This document shows, in pieces, positions 38,559 through 48,600 of a stretch of 64,000 bases of DNA. Under the pieces are notes generated by a model. The model was not told the origin of the DNA. It did no database searches and saw nothing but the letters and a program-made list of their open reading frames with translations. The DNA comes from Leifsonia shinshuensis. GTDB taxonomy: Bacteria; Actinomycetota; Actinomycetes; Actinomycetales; Microbacteriaceae. Position numbers and translations under genes: made by a program. The stretch covers positions 992,001-1,056,000 of the forward strand of contig NZ_JAVDVK010000001.1 of NCBI RefSeq assembly GCF_031456835.1, in the 5' to 3' direction. Position 1 is the first letter of the stretch. Every line of letters starts with the position of its first letter.

Positions 38559-38624
38559 CCGTCGAGTACACGAAAAGTGCACGCTCCCGCGGCGTGTCGC
38601 GTGCACTTTTCGTGTACTCGACGG
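38559..38624. repeat. Family C palindrome, copy 1
   Basis: A perfect 26-bp inverted repeat (38559-38584 against 38599-38624) containing GAGTACACGAAAAGTGCAC, with a 14-nt loop; flanking C-run and G-run extend the stem after one mismatch. It lies 57 nt past the GNAT stop. Confidence 0.92.
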
Positions 38625-38674
38625 AGGGGGCGTGAGGATGCGCGCGGGCGGCGGGGACGGGGTGGATGCGCGGA

Positions 38675-38680
38675 TAGACT
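38675..38680 (+). promoter_or_regulatory. -10 element, leaderless start of the EamA gene
   Basis: TAGACT, 6-nt spacer CGGACG, then GTG at 38687. Confidence 0.6.
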
Positions 38681-38686
38681 CGGACG

Positions 38687-39574
38687 GTGAGCTCCACCCG
38701 TCGCGACCGCATCGTCGGTGCGAGCACCCAGGTGGCGACGGAGGTCAGCATCAACTTCGGCTCGGCGCTCGCCGGGCTGCTCATCCCCGTCGTCGGCTCG
38801 GTCGTCGTCGTGGCAGCCCGCCAGATCGTGACCGCCGTCGCGGTGCTCCCGTTCTACCGCCCGCGCCGCGCCGATCTGACCTGGCGCCGGCTGTGGCCGG
38901 CGCTCGCGCTCGGCGTCGTGCTCGCTGCGATGAACCTGAGCTTCTACGAGGCCGTGGGACGGCTCGGGCTCGGGATCGCGGCGACGATCGAGTTCCTCGG
39001 GCCGTTCGCGCTCGCCCTCGTCGGGTCGCGTCGGCTCCTCGACGCCGGATGCGCGGTCGCGGCGGCCGCGGGTGTCCTGTTGCTGACCGCGACCGAGGGT
39101 GCGATCGACCCCATCGGCGTCGTGCTGGCGCTGACGGCCGCGGCCGCCTGGGCGGCGTACATCCTGCTCACCCGCCAGGTGGCCACGCGGCTGCCCGGAC
39201 TCGAGGGCCTCAGCGTCGCGAGCATCGTGTCGACGGTGCTCACCGTGCCGCTGGCCCTGTTCGTGGTCGACTACAGCGCCCTCGACCTGCGCGTCCTCCT
39301 GCTGCTGCTCGCCCTCGGCGTGCTGTCGTCGGCGGTGCCGTACAGCCTGGACACGTTCATCCTGCGCCGGCTCACTCCGCGCCTCTACGCCGTGATCACG
39401 AGCTTCGGCCCCGTGGTCGCGACGATCTTCGGGGTGATCGTGCTCGGCGAGCGGTTCTCCCTCGTGCAGCTGTTCGGCATCCTGATCGTCTGCGCCGCCG
39501 CGGGAACCGCCATCGCGACCCAGCGCGAGCAGCCCCGCTCCCCCCTCGAGCAGACCGCCGAATCGGTCCCCTGA
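38687..39574 (+). CDS. EamA/DMT-superfamily transporter (RhtA-like)
   Basis: The 295-aa protein has about ten hydrophobic helices in two EamA repeats (for example LIPVVGSVVVVAARQIVTAV, VVLALTAAAAWAAYILL, VIVLGERFSLVQLFGILIV), as in the threonine/homoserine or metabolite exporters of the RhtA type. The substrate cannot be inferred. The gene is flanked on both sides by near-identical family C palindromes about 1.03 kb apart. Confidence 0.9.
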   Translation: MSSTRRDRIVGASTQVATEVSINFGSALAGLLIPVVGSVVVVAARQIVTAVAVLPFYRPRRADLTWRRLWPALALGVVLAAMNLSFYEAVGRLGLGIAATIEFLGPFALALVGSRRLLDAGCAVAAAAGVLLLTATEGAIDPIGVVLALTAAAAWAAYILLTRQVATRLPGLEGLSVASIVSTVLTVPLALFVVDYSALDLRVLLLLLALGVLSSAVPYSLDTFILRRLTPRLYAVITSFGPVVATIFGVIVLGERFSLVQLFGILIVCAAAGTAIATQREQPRSPLEQTAESVP

Positions 39575-39592
39575 CCCCGCACCTCCCACCCA

Positions 39593-39658
39593 CCGTCGAG
39601 TACACGAAAAGTGCACGCAAAAGGCGGTCGGAGCGGGCACTTTTCGTGTACTCGACGG
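39593..39658. repeat. Family C palindrome, copy 2
   Basis: Same arms as copy 1 with one mismatch in 26 (39593-39618 against 39633-39658) and again a 14-nt loop, but the loop sequence is entirely different. C-rich left and G-rich right flanks recur. It lies between the convergent EamA and ABC permease genes. Confidence 0.92.
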
Positions 39659-39676
39659 AGGGGGGGACGCCGAGGG

Positions 39677-40585
39677 TCAGCTGAGGATGTCTTTGGTGGT
39701 GAAGCGGCCGACGGCGAGGGCGCCGAAGACGGCGATGTAGCCGAGCTGGAGGACGGCGTTCGACGTGAACGAGTCCCAGGCGAGTGGCTGGCGCAGGAAG
39801 TCGCCGAAGCCGAGCCAGTAGTGGCTGAACAGCCACGGGTGCAGCGCGTCGAGCTGCGGCAGCTGGTCGAGCACCTGCGACATCACCGCGAGGACGGCGG
39901 TGGCGGCCATGGCCCCGACCGGGACGTCGGTCAGCGTGGACAGGAACAGCCCGATCGCGCACAGCCCCAGCAGCGACACCACGATGTACAGCGCGATCAG
40001 CGCCAGTCGGAGGTACGCATCCCCCAGACTGACCTGCACCCCCGACAGCAGGGTCACCGGGCCGATCGGGAACAGCAGCGTCCCGATCAGCGCCCCCGCC
40101 ACCCCGACCACCAGGGCCGCGGCGATGCAGAACACTGCACTGCCCGCGTACTTGACCGCGAGCAGCCGGAGCCGTCCGGCCGGCGCGATCACGAGATAGC
40201 GCAGGGTGCCGTGGCTCGCCTCCCCCGCGATCGTGTCGCCCGCGACCACGCCGATCGTCAGCGGCAGGAACAGCGGGACGCAGACGACCAGCGCTGTGAA
40301 GGCGACGAAGAGCCCGTTGCTGCTGATCTCGTTCAGGAACGCGGGCCCGCGCGAGCTGCCGCCCGTGAGCCGCACGGCGACGGCGATCAGGATGGGCACG
40401 GCCGCCAGGGCCGCGAGCATCGCGTAGGTGCGCCAGCGGCGGAACATCACCGACAGCTCCGAGCCGAGCAGCGCCCAGCCCGCGGACGGGCGCTCCCGGC
40501 GGGACGCATCCACCCGCGCCTCGACAGCCGCGGACGGCGCCGCCACGGCCGCGCCGGACCCTCCGACCGCGTCACTGCTCGACAT
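39677..40585 (-). CDS. ABC-2 type transporter permease
   Basis: Membrane component of an ABC exporter. The 302-aa protein has a 40-residue Ala/Ser-rich cytoplasmic N-terminus followed by six predicted helices (YAMLAALAAVPILIAVAV, LFVAFTALVVCVPLFLPLTIGV and others) and the ABC-2 motif EASHGTLRYLVIAPAGR. The ATG start overlaps the ATPase gene by 14 nt. It is the last gene of the LolA-like / ATPase / permease operon. Confidence 0.9.
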   Translation of the reverse strand: MSSSDAVGGSGAAVAAPSAAVEARVDASRRERPSAGWALLGSELSVMFRRWRTYAMLAALAAVPILIAVAVRLTGGSSRGPAFLNEISSNGLFVAFTALVVCVPLFLPLTIGVVAGDTIAGEASHGTLRYLVIAPAGRLRLLAVKYAGSAVFCIAAALVVGVAGALIGTLLFPIGPVTLLSGVQVSLGDAYLRLALIALYIVVSLLGLCAIGLFLSTLTDVPVGAMAATAVLAVMSQVLDQLPQLDALHPWLFSHYWLGFGDFLRQPLAWDSFTSNAVLQLGYIAVFGALAVGRFTTKDILS

Positions 40586-41507
40586 CGAATCCCTCCCCCG
40601 TGAGCTCGACGAACCGCTCCTCCAGGCTGGACGACCGCACGGCGAACCCGCGGAGCCGCACGCCGTCACGGACGAGCGCCGCCGACAGGTCCTCAGCCGC
40701 CGGCCCGGGATGGGACAGCGACGCCTCCACGCCCGAGCCGGTCGCCACCGCGTCCAGTCCGAGACGGTTCAGCACACCGATCGCCAGGGAGGTGTCCGGC
40801 GTCTCGACGGCCACCCGCGGGCCCGAGCCGCGCCGCAGCTCGTCGAGCGAGCCCTGCGCGACCAGCCGCCCGGCGCGCATGATGGCGGCATGCGTGCACA
40901 CCTGCTCGATCTCGGCGAGCAGGTGGCTGGAGACGAACACCGTCGTCCCCTCGTCGGCCAGCGAGCGGACCAGGGATCGCACTTCGCGCGTCCCCTGCGG
41001 GTCGAGGCCGTTGGTCGGCTCGTCGAGCACCAGGAGGTCGCGGTCGGTCAGCAGCGCGCCGGCGATGCCGAGCCGCTGCTTCATGCCGAGCGAGTACGCC
41101 CGGACGTGCTTGCCGGCCGCGTGCGCGAGCCCGACGCGGTCGAGCGCGGCCGTCACCCGGGCGGTGCGCGTCGCGCGCGGGGCGTAGCGGTCGGCGGTGT
41201 CGCGGCGGACCAGGTTGGCGGTGCCGGAGAGGTACGGCGCGAATGCCGGGCCCTCGACCAGTGCGCCCACCCGGGGCAGGATGCGGGAGCCGCGGTCGGG
41301 CATCCGCTCACCGAGCACCTGGATGTCGCCTGCCGACGGCGCGATCAGGCCCAGCAGCATCCGGATGGTCGTGGTCTTGCCCGAGCCGTTCGGGCCGAGG
41401 AAGCCGAACACGGACCCACGCGGCACGTTCAGGTCGAGGCCGTCGACGACCGCCCGCGACCGGAAGCGCTTGGTGAGGCCGCTGGTCGCGATCGCCGCGT
41501 CGGTCAC
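40572..41507 (-). CDS. ABC transporter ATP-binding protein
   Basis: The 311-aa ATPase has Walker A GPNGSGKTT (residues 38-46), signature YSLGMKQRLGIA, Walker B LLVLDEPTNGLD and the H-loop SSHLLAEIEQVC, followed by a 70-residue C-terminal extension typical of drug or lantibiotic exporters of the BcrA/NatA type. GTG start at 41507 overlaps the preceding stop (GTGA). The substrate is unknown. Confidence 0.94.
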   Translation of the reverse strand: MTDAAIATSGLTKRFRSRAVVDGLDLNVPRGSVFGFLGPNGSGKTTTIRMLLGLIAPSAGDIQVLGERMPDRGSRILPRVGALVEGPAFAPYLSGTANLVRRDTADRYAPRATRTARVTAALDRVGLAHAAGKHVRAYSLGMKQRLGIAGALLTDRDLLVLDEPTNGLDPQGTREVRSLVRSLADEGTTVFVSSHLLAEIEQVCTHAAIMRAGRLVAQGSLDELRRGSGPRVAVETPDTSLAIGVLNRLGLDAVATGSGVEASLSHPGPAAEDLSAALVRDGVRLRGFAVRSSSLEERFVELTGEGFDVEQ

Positions 41508-42568
41508 CGCGCGGGTGCGGCGGCCGCCGCCTGCAGGGCGGACACGGGGACCGCGCCGGCGAGCACGCGCCCGTCCGGGGTCACCAGCACCGAGACCAGC
41601 GACGAGCTGAGGGCACGCCCTCCGTCGACCGGCTGGGTCAGCTGGGCGACCGGCGGGTCGTCCGTCAGCGAGGCGGGCGCGGAGCCGGCCGGGAGGGCGA
41701 CGATCGTCGACCATCCACTGCCCGTCACCGTCGGCTTCGGGTGCCCGGCCGAGGGATGTGCGGCTCCGTCGCGCGTCGGGAGCTTGTGCTCCGAGACGGT
41801 CGCGCCCTTCGGTGGCGTGAAGGAGAACAGGGAGGCGTCGGGCTTGTCGGTGCTGAACGCCGTGAACCCGGCCTCGAACGCCGGAGTGGTCGCCCCGCGG
41901 GCGAGCACCGATACCTTGAGCGGGATGCCGGTCTTGCCGTCGACGGCGATCGACACCGAGCCGACGAGGGTCGCGTCCGTCTTCGGCGTCAGCACCAGGT
42001 CGTAGGCGTCGCGGTCGGCGACCCGCACCGGGTCACCGAGCGTCACCGAGGTCGAGGGGTCGACCGCATCCAGGAAGCGCTGCGCCATGGCCGAGGGCGT
42101 CAGCGTTGTGGCGTCCGGGGTGGCGGGCTCTGCGGTGCGGGAGGGCAGCGTCGCGTGCGCGACCTGCTTCTTGGCCGACTGGTACAGCCACACGTCGGAG
42201 CCGTTGCGGATCGCGTCCCGCTCGGCCAGCTTGTCGAGCACCTGGACGTGCACACGCGTCGGCCCGTCGACCCACACCTTCGCGGTGTGGTCCGCCAGGG
42301 CAAGTTCGAGGAGGTTCGCGGCGCTCGCGTCGTCGGACGTGGAGGACGACGAGGTGGACGGCCGGCTCGGCAGCCCCAGCTCGGAGCTCTGCTCGACGGT
42401 GCCGGAGAAGGAGCGGGTGTCGCTCGCGGCGACGAGGCGGAGCACGTCCGCCGGCGACTTCACGGGGAGGTCGCTCGCCCCCGCCGCGAGGGGCGCGACG
42501 ATCACGGCCGCGGCGATCGCCACGGGGACGACGACGGCGGGCGCCCAGCGCATCCAACGGTGTTCCAT
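41504..42568 (-). CDS. LolA-like (DUF2092-type) exported protein
   Basis: The 354-aa protein has an N-terminal signal or anchor helix (VVVPVAIAAAVIVAPLAAGA) and a periplasm-like beta-rich domain resembling LolA/RseB folds (VKVWVDGPTRVHVQV-type strands, DRDAYDLVLTPKTDATLVG, IAVDGKTGIPLKVSVLARG). A role as an extracytoplasmic partner or sensor of the adjoining ABC exporter is inferred from the overlapping gene arrangement. The ATG has TATCCT 6 nt upstream. Confidence 0.78.
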   Translation of the reverse strand: MEHRWMRWAPAVVVPVAIAAAVIVAPLAAGASDLPVKSPADVLRLVAASDTRSFSGTVEQSSELGLPSRPSTSSSSTSDDASAANLLELALADHTAKVWVDGPTRVHVQVLDKLAERDAIRNGSDVWLYQSAKKQVAHATLPSRTAEPATPDATTLTPSAMAQRFLDAVDPSTSVTLGDPVRVADRDAYDLVLTPKTDATLVGSVSIAVDGKTGIPLKVSVLARGATTPAFEAGFTAFSTDKPDASLFSFTPPKGATVSEHKLPTRDGAAHPSAGHPKPTVTGSGWSTIVALPAGSAPASLTDDPPVAQLTQPVDGGRALSSSLVSVLVTPDGRVLAGAVPVSALQAAAAAPAR

Positions 42569-42574
42569 AGCCCG

Positions 42575-42580
42575 AGGATA
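42575..42580 (-). promoter_or_regulatory. -10 element, leaderless start of the LolA-like gene
   Basis: TATCCT on the minus strand, spacer CGGGCT, then ATG at 42568. Confidence 0.5.
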
Positions 42581-42674
42581 CGCGCGAAGCACCCCCGCCG
42601 ACCCTCCGGGTTCCATGGGAGAACGGGAGTTCATCCCCTGGTCGGACGCCGCGTCATACCTGGGGACGACATGC

Positions 42675-42703
42675 AAGAGGCCCCGCACGGAGCGGGGCCT
42701 CTT
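42675..42703 (-). terminator. Intrinsic terminator of pyk
   Basis: Perfect 12-bp stem AAGAGGCCCCGC / GCGGGGCCTCTT with a 5-nt loop, 9 nt past the pyk stop. Confidence 0.85.
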
Positions 42704-42712
42704 GGACCGGTG

Positions 42713-44128
42713 CTAGAGGACGTCGCCGACCTTGTGCACGCGGATGTCGTTGGTGGTTCCGGGGATCCCGGGAGGGGAGCCGGAGATGATGATCACCTTG
42801 TCGCCGTCGACGGCACGGCCGGTCGACTTGAGCGCCTCGTCCACCTGCGCGACCATCTGGTCGGTGTGGGTGACGCGGCCGACGACGAAGGACTCGACGC
42901 CCCAGAACAGCGACATGCGGCGGCGGACCGACTCCTCGGGCGTGAAAGCCAGGATCGGGATCTTGTTGCGCAGGCGGGCCATGCGGCGGGCCGACTCCCC
43001 CGACTCGGTGAACACGCAGAGGAACTTGGCCTCGACGAAGTCCGCGACCTCGACAGCGGCCAGCGTGATCGCGCCCGACTGGGTGCGCGGCCGGGTGCCG
43101 AGCGGCTGGATGCGCTCCAGACCGTGCTCCTCGGTGGACGTGACGATGCGCGCCATGGTCTGAACGGTGACCGTCGGGTACTCGCCGACGCTGGTCTCGC
43201 CGGAGAGCATGACCGCGTCCGCACCGTCGAGCACCGCGTTCGCGACGTCCGAGGTCTCGGCACGGGTCGGCACGGGGCTCGAGATCATGGACTCGAGCAT
43301 CTGCGTCGCGACGATGACGGGCTTGGCGGCGCGGCGGGCCAGCTCGACCGCGCGCTTCTGCACGATCGGGACCGCCTCGAGCGGGAGCTCCACACCGAGG
43401 TCGCCACGGGCGACCATGATGGCGTCGAACGCCTCGATGATCTCCTCCAGCGCATCCACCGCCTGCGGCTTCTCGACCTTGGCGACGACGGGGATCTTGC
43501 GCCCCTCCTCCGCCATGATCTCGTGCACGCGCTCGATGTCCTTGGCGTTCCGCACGAACGACAGGGCGATCAGGTCGGCGCCGAGCTTGAGGCCCCAGCG
43601 CAGGTCGGCCTCGTCCTTCTCGGACAGCGCCGGGACGTTCACGGCGACGCCCGGGAGGTTGATGCCCTTGTTGTTCGAGACGGGACCGGCCACGATCACC
43701 TCGGTGGTGACCACCGGGCCGTCGACCTCCACCACGCGGACGCGGACCTTGCCGTCGTCGATCAGCAGGTAGTCGCCCGGCTTCACGTCGTCGGGCAGGC
43801 CCTTGAAGGTGGTCGAGGAGATCTCCTTCGTGCCGATGATGTCCTCGGTGGTGATCTTGAAGATGTCGCCCTCGGCGAGCTCGTAAGGGCCGGCCTCGAA
43901 CTTGCCGAGTCGGATCTTCGGGCCCTGGAGGTCGACGAGGACAGCGACCGGCTTGCCCGCGTCATCGGCGGCCTTGCGCACGTTCGCGTAGACCGCCTCG
44001 TGCACTTCGTAGCTGCCGTGGCTCAGGTTCATGCGGGCCACGTCCACACCCGCGTCGATGATCGCGCGGATGTTGTCGTAGCTGGAGGTCGCCGGCCCGA
44101 GGGTCGCGACGATTTTGGCCCTTCTCAT
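42713..44128 (-). CDS. pyk: Pyruvate kinase
   Basis: Converts phosphoenolpyruvate to pyruvate with ATP formation. The ATG at 44128 begins MRRAKIVATLGPAT, the normal start of the family, and gives 471 aa; a 24-residue longer reading is rejected. Motifs include ARMNLSHGSYE, the B-domain, VAKVEKPQAV, MVARGDLGVE and the cation/substrate loop ATQMLESMI. It follows gltD after 80 nt and ends at a strong terminator. Confidence 0.96.
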   Translation of the reverse strand: MRRAKIVATLGPATSSYDNIRAIIDAGVDVARMNLSHGSYEVHEAVYANVRKAADDAGKPVAVLVDLQGPKIRLGKFEAGPYELAEGDIFKITTEDIIGTKEISSTTFKGLPDDVKPGDYLLIDDGKVRVRVVEVDGPVVTTEVIVAGPVSNNKGINLPGVAVNVPALSEKDEADLRWGLKLGADLIALSFVRNAKDIERVHEIMAEEGRKIPVVAKVEKPQAVDALEEIIEAFDAIMVARGDLGVELPLEAVPIVQKRAVELARRAAKPVIVATQMLESMISSPVPTRAETSDVANAVLDGADAVMLSGETSVGEYPTVTVQTMARIVTSTEEHGLERIQPLGTRPRTQSGAITLAAVEVADFVEAKFLCVFTESGESARRMARLRNKIPILAFTPEESVRRRMSLFWGVESFVVGRVTHTDQMVAQVDEALKSTGRAVDGDKVIIISGSPPGIPGTTNDIRVHKVGDVL

Positions 44129-44208
44129 GCTTTTCTGTTCGCTCCGTGATTCTGCGCCGACGGCGCGTGATTTCGTGGTGGCGCCCGGTCGTGCGGGCAT
44201 CGCCTCGC

Positions 44209-45666
44209 TCAGACGAGGATGCCGCGGTCGGTGGGACGGATCGGAGACGGCAACTGCGTCTCCCCTTCAAGATACCGGTCCACGGCGGCCGCCGCTGCCC
44301 GGCCCTCTGCGATTGCCCACACGATGAGGGACTGACCGCGCCCGGCGTCACCGGCCACGAAGACGCCCTCCTGCTCCGTCTGGTACTGGCCGTCGCGCGC
44401 GACGTTGCCGCGCTGGTCGAACGGCAGGCCCAGCTGCGAGGAGAGGTCCTGCTGCTCCGGGCCGGTGAACCCGAGGGCCAGCAGCACCAGGTCGGCGGGG
44501 ATCTCGCGCTCGGTGCCGGCCTTCGGCACGCGGCGTCCGTCGAGGTACTCGGTCTCGGCCACGCGCAGCGCGCGGACCTCGCCGAACTCGTTCGCCACGA
44601 ACTCGACGGTCGACGCGAGGTACTCGCGCTTGCCGCCCTCCTCGTGCGCCGACTGGACCTCGAACAGCGTCGGCGTGGTGGGCCACGGCTGGTGCTCGGG
44701 GCGCTCCGCCGGCGGCTGCTTGCCGATGGCCAGGTTGGTGACGCTCGCGGCGCCCTGGCGGTGCGCGGTGCCGATGCAGTCGGCGCCGGTGTCGCCGCCG
44801 CCGAGGACGACGACGTGCTTGCCGTCGGCGGTGATCTGGTCGGCGATCTGGTCGCCGGCGCCCACCTTGTTCTGCTGCACCAGGTACTCCATGGCGAAGT
44901 GGACGCCCGAGAGCTCGCGCCCCGGGATCGGCAGGTCGCGCGGCACCATGGCGCCGGTCGCGACGACGACCGCGTCGTACCGGGCGCGCAGGTCGTCCCA
45001 GCTGATGTCGGTGCCGATGTCGACGCCCGCACGGAAGCGGGTGCCCTCGGCCATCATCTGGTTGAGCCGCGCCTCCAGGTGCTTCTTCTCCATCTTGAAG
45101 TCCGGGATGCCGTAGCGCAGCAGGCCGCCGATGCGGTCGTCGCGCTCGTACACGGCCACCGTGTGGCCGGCACGGGTCAGCTGCTGGGCGGCGGCGAGGC
45201 CGGCGGGGCCCGAGCCGACGACGGCGACGGTCTTGCCGGTCAGGCGCTCCGGCGGGTGCGGCTGCACCCAGCCGTTCTGCCACGCCTGGTCGATGATCGA
45301 GACCTCGACCTGCTTGATCGTGACGGCCGGCTGATTGATGCCGAGCACGCACGACGACTCGCACGGCGCCGGGCACAGGCGGCCCGTGAACTCCGGGAAG
45401 TTGTTGGTCGCGTGCAGGCGGTCGATGGCCTGACGGCCCTCCCCGCGCCACATGAGGTCGTTCCACTCGGGGATGAGGTTGCCCAGCGGGCAGCCCGAGT
45501 GGCAGAACGGGACGCCGCAGTCCATGCAGCGGCCCGCCTGCCGGCGCAGCTGCGCCGGGTCCTGGGCCTCGTAGACCTCTTTCCAGTCCATCAGCCGGAC
45601 CGAGACCGGGCGGCGCTTCGGCAGCTCGCGCTCGGTCACCTTCAGAAAGCCCTTCGGGTCAGCCAC
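44209..45666 (-). CDS. gltD: Glutamate synthase small subunit
   Basis: NADPH-dependent beta subunit that passes electrons to GltB. The 485-aa protein has the N-terminal iron-sulfur cysteines [20 protein letters not shown] and [12 protein letters not shown], the FAD-binding [13 protein letters not shown] and the NADPH-binding [12 protein letters not shown]. Its start overlaps the gltB stop by 8 nt. Confidence 0.96.
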   Translation of the reverse strand: MADPKGFLKVTERELPKRRPVSVRLMDWKEVYEAQDPAQLRRQAGRCMDCGVPFCHSGCPLGNLIPEWNDLMWRGEGRQAIDRLHATNNFPEFTGRLCPAPCESSCVLGINQPAVTIKQVEVSIIDQAWQNGWVQPHPPERLTGKTVAVVGSGPAGLAAAQQLTRAGHTVAVYERDDRIGGLLRYGIPDFKMEKKHLEARLNQMMAEGTRFRAGVDIGTDISWDDLRARYDAVVVATGAMVPRDLPIPGRELSGVHFAMEYLVQQNKVGAGDQIADQITADGKHVVVLGGGDTGADCIGTAHRQGAASVTNLAIGKQPPAERPEHQPWPTTPTLFEVQSAHEEGGKREYLASTVEFVANEFGEVRALRVAETEYLDGRRVPKAGTEREIPADLVLLALGFTGPEQQDLSSQLGLPFDQRGNVARDGQYQTEQEGVFVAGDAGRGQSLIVWAIAEGRAAAAAVDRYLEGETQLPSPIRPTDRGILV

Positions 45667-48600
45667 CGGTCACCTCCAGAATCCTGTTCCACACGATGTC
45701 GCCGTCGGGGTCGAGTCCCTCGTCGACGGCTTCTTGACGCATCTGCAGCACGGCCGCGTAGTCGCGCGGCAGCACCTTGACGAACTTCGCGACGGTCGCG
45801 TCGAAGTCCTCGAGCATCCCCGTCGCCAGCGCCGAGCCGGTCTCCGCGACGTGCTGCTCGAGCAGGTCGCGCACGATCTCGATGTCGGCGCTGCCGAGCG
45901 GCAGGAGCTCCAGCTCGCCGCTCGCGAGCGCGTCGCGGTTCACGCGCTCGGGCTTCAGGTCGTAGACGTACGCCGTGCCGCCGGACATCCCGGCGCCCAG
46001 GTTGCGACCCGTCCCGCCGAGGATCACGGCGAGGCCGCCGGTCATGTACTCGAGCGCGTGGTCGCCCACGCCCTCGACGACCGCGGTCGCGCCCGAGTTG
46101 CGGACCAGGAACCGCTCCCCCACGATGCCGCGGATGAACATGCTGCCCTGCGTCGCGCCGTAGCCGATCACGTTGCCCGCGATGACGTTGCGCTCGGCCG
46201 GGAACACGCTGTCCCGCGGCGGGCGGACGACGATGCGGCCGCCGGACAGGCCCTTGCCGACGTAGTCGTTGGAGTCGCCCTCCAGCCGCAGCGTGATGCC
46301 CGCCGGGAGGAACGCACCGAGCGACTGGCCGGCCGAGCCGGTCAGCGTGATGTCGATCGATCCCGTCGGCAGCCCGTTCTCGCCGTGGCGCAGGGTCACC
46401 TCATGGCCGAGCATCGTGCCGACGGCGCGCTCGGTGTTGCGGATCGGGAGGGACAGCTCCAGGTGGCCGCCGTGCTCCAGCACGTCGTGTGCCGCCTCGA
46501 TCAGCTGCACGTCGAAGTGCCGCTCCAGCTCGTGGTCCTGCGTGCGGCCGTTGCGCCGCGGCGCCTCCGGACCGAACGCCGGGCCGTGCAGGATGGGCGA
46601 CAGGTCGAGGCCGGACGCCTTCCAGTGGTCGATCGCGCGGTCCACGTCGAGAAGCTCGGCGTGGCCGATCGCCTCGTCGAGCGAGCGGAAGCCGAGGGCG
46701 GCGAGGTACTCGCGCACCTCCTCCGCGATGAACTCGAAGAAGTTGACCACGAACTCCGGCTTGCCCGAGAACCGGGCACGGAGCTCCGGGTTCTGCGTGG
46801 CGACGCCGACCGGGCAGGTGTCGAGGTGGCAGACGCGCATCATGATGCAGCCCGAGACGACGAGCGGCGCGGTCGCGAAGCCGAACTCCTCCGCGCCGAG
46901 CAGCGCACCGACGATGACGTCGCGGCCGGTCTTCAGCTGGCCGTCGACCTGCACGACGACGCGCTCGCGCATCCCGTTCAGCATCAGCGTCTGCTGGGTC
47001 TCGGCGAGGCCCAGCTCCCACGGCGTGCCCGCGTGCTTCAGCGAGTTCACCGGAGAGGCTCCCGTGCCGCCGTCGTGCCCGGAGACCAGGATGACGTCGG
47101 CCAGCGCCTTGGCGGTGCCCGCCGCGACCGCGCCGATGCCCGACTCGGAGACGAGCTTGACGTGGATGCGGGCGCCCGGGTTGGCGCGCTTCAGGTCGAA
47201 GATGAGCTGCTTGAGGTCTTCGATCGAGTAGATGTCGTGGTGCGGGGGCGGCGAGATCAGACCGACGCCCGCGGTCGCGTGACGGGTGCGGGCGACCCAC
47301 GGGTACACCTTGGTGGGCGGCAGCTGGCCGCCCTCCCCCGGCTTCGCACCCTGGGCGAGCTTGATCTGGATGTCGTCGGCGTGCGTCAGGTACATCGACG
47401 TCACGCCGAACCGGCCGGACGCGACCTGCTTGATCGCGCTGCGGCGCTCCGGGTCGAGCAGGCGGTCGAGGTCCTCGCCGCCCTCACCGGTGTTCGACTT
47501 GGCGCCGAGCCGGTTCATGGCGATCGCGAGCGTCTCGTGCGCCTCCTGCGAGATCGAGCCGTAGCTCATGGCGCCCGTGGAGAACCGCTTGACGATGGAC
47601 TCCACCGACTCGACCTCGTCGATCGGGACCGGGGGCCGCTCGCCCGTCTTGAGCGAGAACATCCCGCGCAGGGTCATCAGCGACTCGGCCTGGTCGTCGA
47701 CCAGCCGGGTGTACTCGCGGAAGACGTCGTAGCGCCGGGTACGCGTCGCGTGCTGCAGGCGGAACACCGTCTCCGGGTTGAACAGGTGCGGCGAGCCGTC
47801 GCGGCGCCACTGGTACTCGCCGCCGGTCGCCAGGCGCTCGTGCGCCAGCGCGGCGCCCTCCGCCGGGTAGGCGCTCTCGTGGCGTGCCAGGTTCTCGGCC
47901 GCGATCACGTCGATCCCGACGCCGCCGAGCTTGCTGGTGGTGCCGGTGAAGTACTGGTCGACGAACTCCTGGCTGAGGCCGACGGCCTCGAACGCCTGGG
48001 CGCCGGCGTACGACGAGACGGTCGAGATGCCCATCTTGGACATGATCTTGAGCACGCCCTTGCCGAGCGCCTTGATCACGTTCTTGACGGCCTTCTCGGG
48101 CGTGACGCCGGTGATCATGCCGCTGCGGACGAGCTCCTCGCAGGTCTCCATCGCGAGGTACGGGTTGATCGCCGAGGCGCCGTAGCCGATCAGCAGCGCG
48201 ACGTGGTGCACCTCGCGCACGTCACCCGCCTCCACGATGAGACCGGCCTTCATGCGGGTCTCGGAGCGGATCAGGTGGTGGTGCACCGCGGCGAGCATGA
48301 GCAGCGACGGGATGGGCGCCAGGTCTTTCGTGGAGTCGCGGTCGCTCAGCACGATGAACTGCGCGCCGGCCGCGATCGCCTCGTCGACCTCGTCGCACAT
48401 CTCGGCCAGCCGGCGCTCGAGCGCGTCCGGTCCGGCGTCCGACCGGTACAGGCCGCGGACGGTCGTGGTCAGGCGGCTGCCCGGGCGCGGGTCGATGTGC
48501 TGGATCTTCGCCAGCTCGTCGTTGTCGATCACCGGGAAGTCGAGCACGACCTGCTTGGCGTGCTCGGGACCGGCGGTCAGCAGGTTCCGCTCGGGGCCGA

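Noticed and set aside
34371..38606. A 1411-codon minus-strand frame spanning phosphoketolase, hydrolase and GNAT genes
   Set aside because: Arg/Pro-rich translation with no domain; it crosses two genes on the opposite strand and a palindrome. A GC-rich artefact.
38559..39658. Integron attC sites around the EamA gene
   Set aside because: The palindromes are perfect long stems without the paired GTTRRRY/RYYYAAC core sites or extrahelical bases of attC, and no integrase is present.
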